Shown here: piece after piece, positions 61,559 through 64,000 of the stretch | Layout of the letters: every line of letters starts with the position of its first letter | How positions within the stretch are numbered: position 1 is the first letter of the stretch | Origin: Bacteroidota bacterium | GTDB lineage: Bacteria; Bacteroidota; Bacteroidia; UBA4408 | Direction of reading: 5' to 3' | Assembly: GCA_963169745.1 (NCBI GenBank) | Contig: CAUJCU010000021.1 | Coordinates: 124,001 to 188,000 of the forward strand | Length of the DNA stretch: 64,000 nucleotides | Translations under genes and position numbers: made by a program | The notes under the pieces: generated by a model | What the model saw: the letters and a program-made list of their open reading frames with translations, nothing else | The model's database searches: none | Told to the model about the DNA's origin: nothing

Positions 61559-63280
61559 CTAAGGGTTTATATCCTTTGGTGCGAGGAGCCAATCTTCCTC
61601 CAAATCCCAATTAGCTCTTAAGTTTAAGCTGCCATCTTTAAAAATAATTTTTTCGGCTTGTTTCCCTTTTATTAAATTACCTGTATCCCAATTATTATTG
61701 TTATTGCTGTCAACAATTATTGTTGCGAAATATTTTCCGGGTTTGTAATTAAGGTAACTAAAAACACCATAATTAGTTATACTTTGACTGTGTATAGCCT
61801 GTCCTTTTTCATTGGTTAATTGCAGGAGTAAATGTGTTTTTATAAAATCAATAGGCTTTTGTGCACTATCGGGTTTAATGTGAATAAAAATATTTCCAAC
61901 AGTTTCTGTTAAAGGTACTTTAAAGTTTGTTGAAAGAGTATCGTTGGTATAAGAAAAGCAGTCTTTAAATGCTCCTGGAAAAACTTGGAGATTGTATGTG
62001 CTGTCGCTATTCCAATGCGTATTAACTTCAAATACAAGTCCCACACTATCAGATTGCTGTAGTGTGAAATTGATTTTGTTTTTGCCCTCAAATAAGTATA
62101 TACTATCCTTTTGAGTTTTTAATACCGGATTGTTACTTTGAAGTGTCACAGGAATATTGAAATCCTTATCATTCCCTTGGGCAGGTGTTATTTTGAGTAT
62201 TGTTTTTTGTGGGATAACTCTTTTAGTTTTAGAGATAAACTTTTCTTTAGGGAGAACGGCAAACGCAATAGTATCAATCCCTTTTCCTTGACTTAATAGA
62301 GCTAAGCGAATACTGTCAGGAGTAAAATCTTGCAACCAAATATTTAGTGTATCATTTGTTTTGCTTTTAGAAATAATACTCCAGGCATTGTTTTTTATGG
62401 GATGTAAAGCTTTAATTTCGATATTGGGTAAGGCTTTATTTAAGATTATATTAAAGTGGCCATAAGATGGATTGCTTTTTCCTTTTACGTAACTTTTACT
62501 TTCTACTTCTTTAAATATTTTAAAGTCAAGCTCTATGTTTGACTTTAGGTCAATTGTAGAGTCAGAAAAACCAATTGCTTCTTCAAAATTGTCAAACAAG
62601 TAATTATTATTTAAATCTTTTAGGGCTATGGCTCTGTATTTTCCTTCTTTAATAAAGTTAATTTGGTATTTTCCTTGGTCATCACTCAGGGCAAAGTAAT
62701 CAGGCGGTATTTTATAGGCAAAAGAGTCGTTTGTACAACGTGCTTCTTTATACAACATAATTGTAATTTCTTTTTCATTTTGATTACTTAATGCATTACG
62801 TACTAAGCCTTGTACTTGGAGCGAGTCAATAAAATTACCGGTGCTGAAGACGTAACTCCAGGGAGGTATAATATTACCTTCGTTAACATCAGCAATTGAT
62901 TTCCCAAAATTAAAATTATAAGTTGTGTTTTCTTTTAAGGTATCTTCAATTTGAATTATCAGATTTTTACCTTTAATTTTATATTCGGGTACCTTTTTAA
63001 ATGGGGGAGAAATAAGCCATTGTTTGCTTGGATCTTTTACGATAAAGTATTCATCAAACTGAATAGCAATGGTTTTAGAGTTGAAGTAGAGTGACTTGTT
63101 TTCAGGAGAAACTTTTAAAATTGCAGGTGCTTCTCGGTCTGTTTGACCTCCTGTAGGGCGTACCACTTGTGCGCAGCCTGCAACAAAAAGACTCCATAAA
63201 ATTATGAAAACCTCTATTCTGTTTTTAAAGCGTATGGGCACTTTGAAAGTATTACTCTGTTTAAACACAAAAGAACACAT
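61559..63280 (-). CDS. Lipoprotein with N-terminal Ig-like domain
   Basis: The 573-aa protein has a hydrophobic segment ending VAGC, with lipobox Cys36. Then comes a bacterial Ig-like domain of the SbsA type (about 45-150, with REAPAILKVSPENKS and KENTTYNFNFGKSIADVNEGN). The remainder is beta-rich with repeated NNNYLFD/NNNNWD-type turns (DLNNNYLFDNFEE and DSNNNNNWDTGN) that may bind calcium. It is likely anchored to the outer membrane. A further upstream ATG is not needed; no internal Met is available. The function is unknown. Confidence 0.82.
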   Translation of the reverse strand: MCSFVFKQSNTFKVPIRFKNRIEVFIILWSLFVAGCAQVVRPTGGQTDREAPAILKVSPENKSLYFNSKTIAIQFDEYFIVKDPSKQWLISPPFKKVPEYKIKGKNLIIQIEDTLKENTTYNFNFGKSIADVNEGNIIPPWSYVFSTGNFIDSLQVQGLVRNALSNQNEKEITIMLYKEARCTNDSFAYKIPPDYFALSDDQGKYQINFIKEGKYRAIALKDLNNNYLFDNFEEAIGFSDSTIDLKSNIELDFKIFKEVESKSYVKGKSNPSYGHFNIILNKALPNIEIKALHPIKNNAWSIISKSKTNDTLNIWLQDFTPDSIRLALLSQGKGIDTIAFAVLPKEKFISKTKRVIPQKTILKITPAQGNDKDFNIPVTLQSNNPVLKTQKDSIYLFEGKNKINFTLQQSDSVGLVFEVNTHWNSDSTYNLQVFPGAFKDCFSYTNDTLSTNFKVPLTETVGNIFIHIKPDSAQKPIDFIKTHLLLQLTNEKGQAIHSQSITNYGVFSYLNYKPGKYFATIIVDSNNNNNWDTGNLIKGKQAEKIIFKDGSLNLRANWDLEEDWLLAPKDINP

Positions 63281-63376
63281 TTTTTACGAATGCTTGTAGA
63301 AGCGCATGGGTATATTATGTTAATTACTTTGTTTATACTAAAGTTTAATAACAGCTAAATACAATTTCTTGCTTTG

Positions 63377-63384
63377 TAACTTTG
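63377..63384 (+). promoter_or_regulatory. -7 promoter element of the GT2 gene
   Basis: TAACTTTG fully matches TAnnTTTG, 17 bp before the ATG at 63402. No -33 TTTG at standard spacing was found. Confidence 0.45.
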
Positions 63385-63401
63385 CAGACTAAGGTGATTT
63401 T

Positions 63402-64000
63402 ATGACGATTCCAGATTTGATTTGGGAAATTATTTTGGGCTTATTTGTAGTAGCAACACTAAGCCAATTGTATTACTACTGGGTGTATTATGTTCGTACA
63501 GCCTGGTTTAAAACTAAAACGGGGTTTCAAGTTCAACCCCCTGTTTCGGTGGTTATTTGTGCCAAAAATGAGGCTTTAAAATTACATAAAAATATACCTC
63601 TTTTTTTTCAGCAAGATTACCCACAGTATCAAGTTGTTGTTGTTAATGATTGTTCTGTTGACGAATCTTCTGATATTTTAGAAGAGTTTCAGAAGACCTA
63701 TCACAATTTGCATGTGGTGGATTTGAATGAGGACGACATAAAAGCGCATGATAAAAAATTAGCTTTAACTTTAGGGATAAAAGGAGCTAAATATGAGCAT
63801 TTGCTGTTAACAGATGCTGATTGTGTTCCGGCAGATTCTAAGTGGATAGCTACAATGGCTCGAAATTTTAATGATGAGAATGAAATTGTTATAGCTTATG
63901 GGCCATATAAAAATACAGGTGGTTTGCTTAATAAAATAATTCGTTTTGATGCCTTTTTTATTGCATTACAATACTTATCATTTGCGTTAGCCCGTAAAAC
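63402..64000 (+). CDS. Family 2 glycosyltransferase, N-terminal part (runs off window)
   Basis: The reading frame from the ATG at 63402 is open to the window edge (199 full codons). After an N-terminal transmembrane segment (about residues 6-30) the GT-A domain begins with VSVVICAKNEALKLHKNIP, then VVVVNDCSVDESSDILEEF and the metal-binding DxD-type LLLTDADCVP. These are the hallmarks of inverting GT2 enzymes. Further transmembrane segments are expected beyond the edge. The sugar and acceptor are unknown. Confidence 0.9.
   Translation, partial: MTIPDLIWEIILGLFVVATLSQLYYYWVYYVRTAWFKTKTGFQVQPPVSVVICAKNEALKLHKNIPLFFQQDYPQYQVVVVNDCSVDESSDILEEFQKTYHNLHVVDLNEDDIKAHDKKLALTLGIKGAKYEHLLLTDADCVPADSKWIATMARNFNDENEIVIAYGPYKNTGGLLNKIIRFDAFFIALQYLSFALARK

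Overview
The window is a stretch of chromosome from a low-GC member of the Bacteroidota. Four independent signs support this. Five secreted proteins carry a C-terminal type IX secretion (T9SS) sorting domain. Several genes are preceded by the Bacteroidota promoter pattern TTTG-N19-21-TAnnTTTG. Purine-rich ribosome binding sites are essentially absent. The gene content is also typical: type III glutamine synthetase, a PafA-type phosphatase, TonB-dependent receptors with a carboxypeptidase-like N-terminal domain, and split transhydrogenase genes. The order within the phylum cannot be fixed from this sequence alone. No tRNA, rRNA, CRISPR array, insertion sequence, prophage or plasmid gene was recognised. 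Most of the window is core genome.

Layout. 1-2150: acpP (3' end), fabF and rnc. 2151-4445: an isolated leucine-rich-repeat T9SS cargo gene between two long gene-free spacers. 4446-6283: rlmN and a crotonase. 6476-8333: a small charged protein facing a PHP/PolX-like protein whose polymerase site looks dead. 8370-11312: pntB, pntAB and pntAA. 11452-14985: prenyl synthase, UDP-glucose dehydrogenase and sugar aminotransferase. 15075-21996: an outer-membrane protein, dxs, a lipoprotein, a T9SS protein, a glycosyltransferase and wecB. 22317-25783: aspartate kinase, a GT-C-like membrane protein and a TPR protein. 25810-29623: adk, obg, PAP2 and pafA as one minus-strand unit. 29813-31883: two T9SS cargo proteins. 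32106-36043: rplM-rpsI-rpsB-tsf-pyrH-frr. 36114-41061: bacilliredoxin, MazG, flippase, TonB-C protein, mqnB and folE. 41070-48638: TonB-dependent receptor, T9SS subtilase, propeller histidine kinase and zinc-ribbon protein. 48781-52156: tig-clpP-clpX. 52171-55232: a TlpA-like protein, and a response regulator with its kinase. 55467-61393: thioredoxin-like lipoprotein, M16 peptidase, O-methyltransferase, type III glnA and an amidohydrolase. 61559-64000: Ig-like lipoprotein and the start of a GT2 glycosyltransferase.

How the genes fit together. The acpP-fabF pair serves fatty-acid synthesis. dxs and the prenyl synthase serve isoprenoids. mqnB, and possibly the amidohydrolase at 60191, serve the futalosine route to menaquinone. 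The sugar dehydrogenase, aminotransferase, WecB, glycosyltransferases and flippase are scattered parts of surface polysaccharide synthesis. The ribosomal and translation-factor block and the trigger factor-ClpXP block are conserved housekeeping units. The cell-surface theme (T9SS cargo, receptor, propeller kinase, lipoproteins) is the most lineage-specific part.

No clearly new multi-gene system was found. The best leads are the PolX-like protein with replaced polymerase residues, the zinc-ribbon/propeller-kinase/T9SS-protease gene set, the isolated repeat-rich LRR locus, and the candidate aminofutalosine deaminase. Several genes start at TTG or GTG. In a few cases promoter positions or family N-termini correct the start: 15075, 43397 and 57983.
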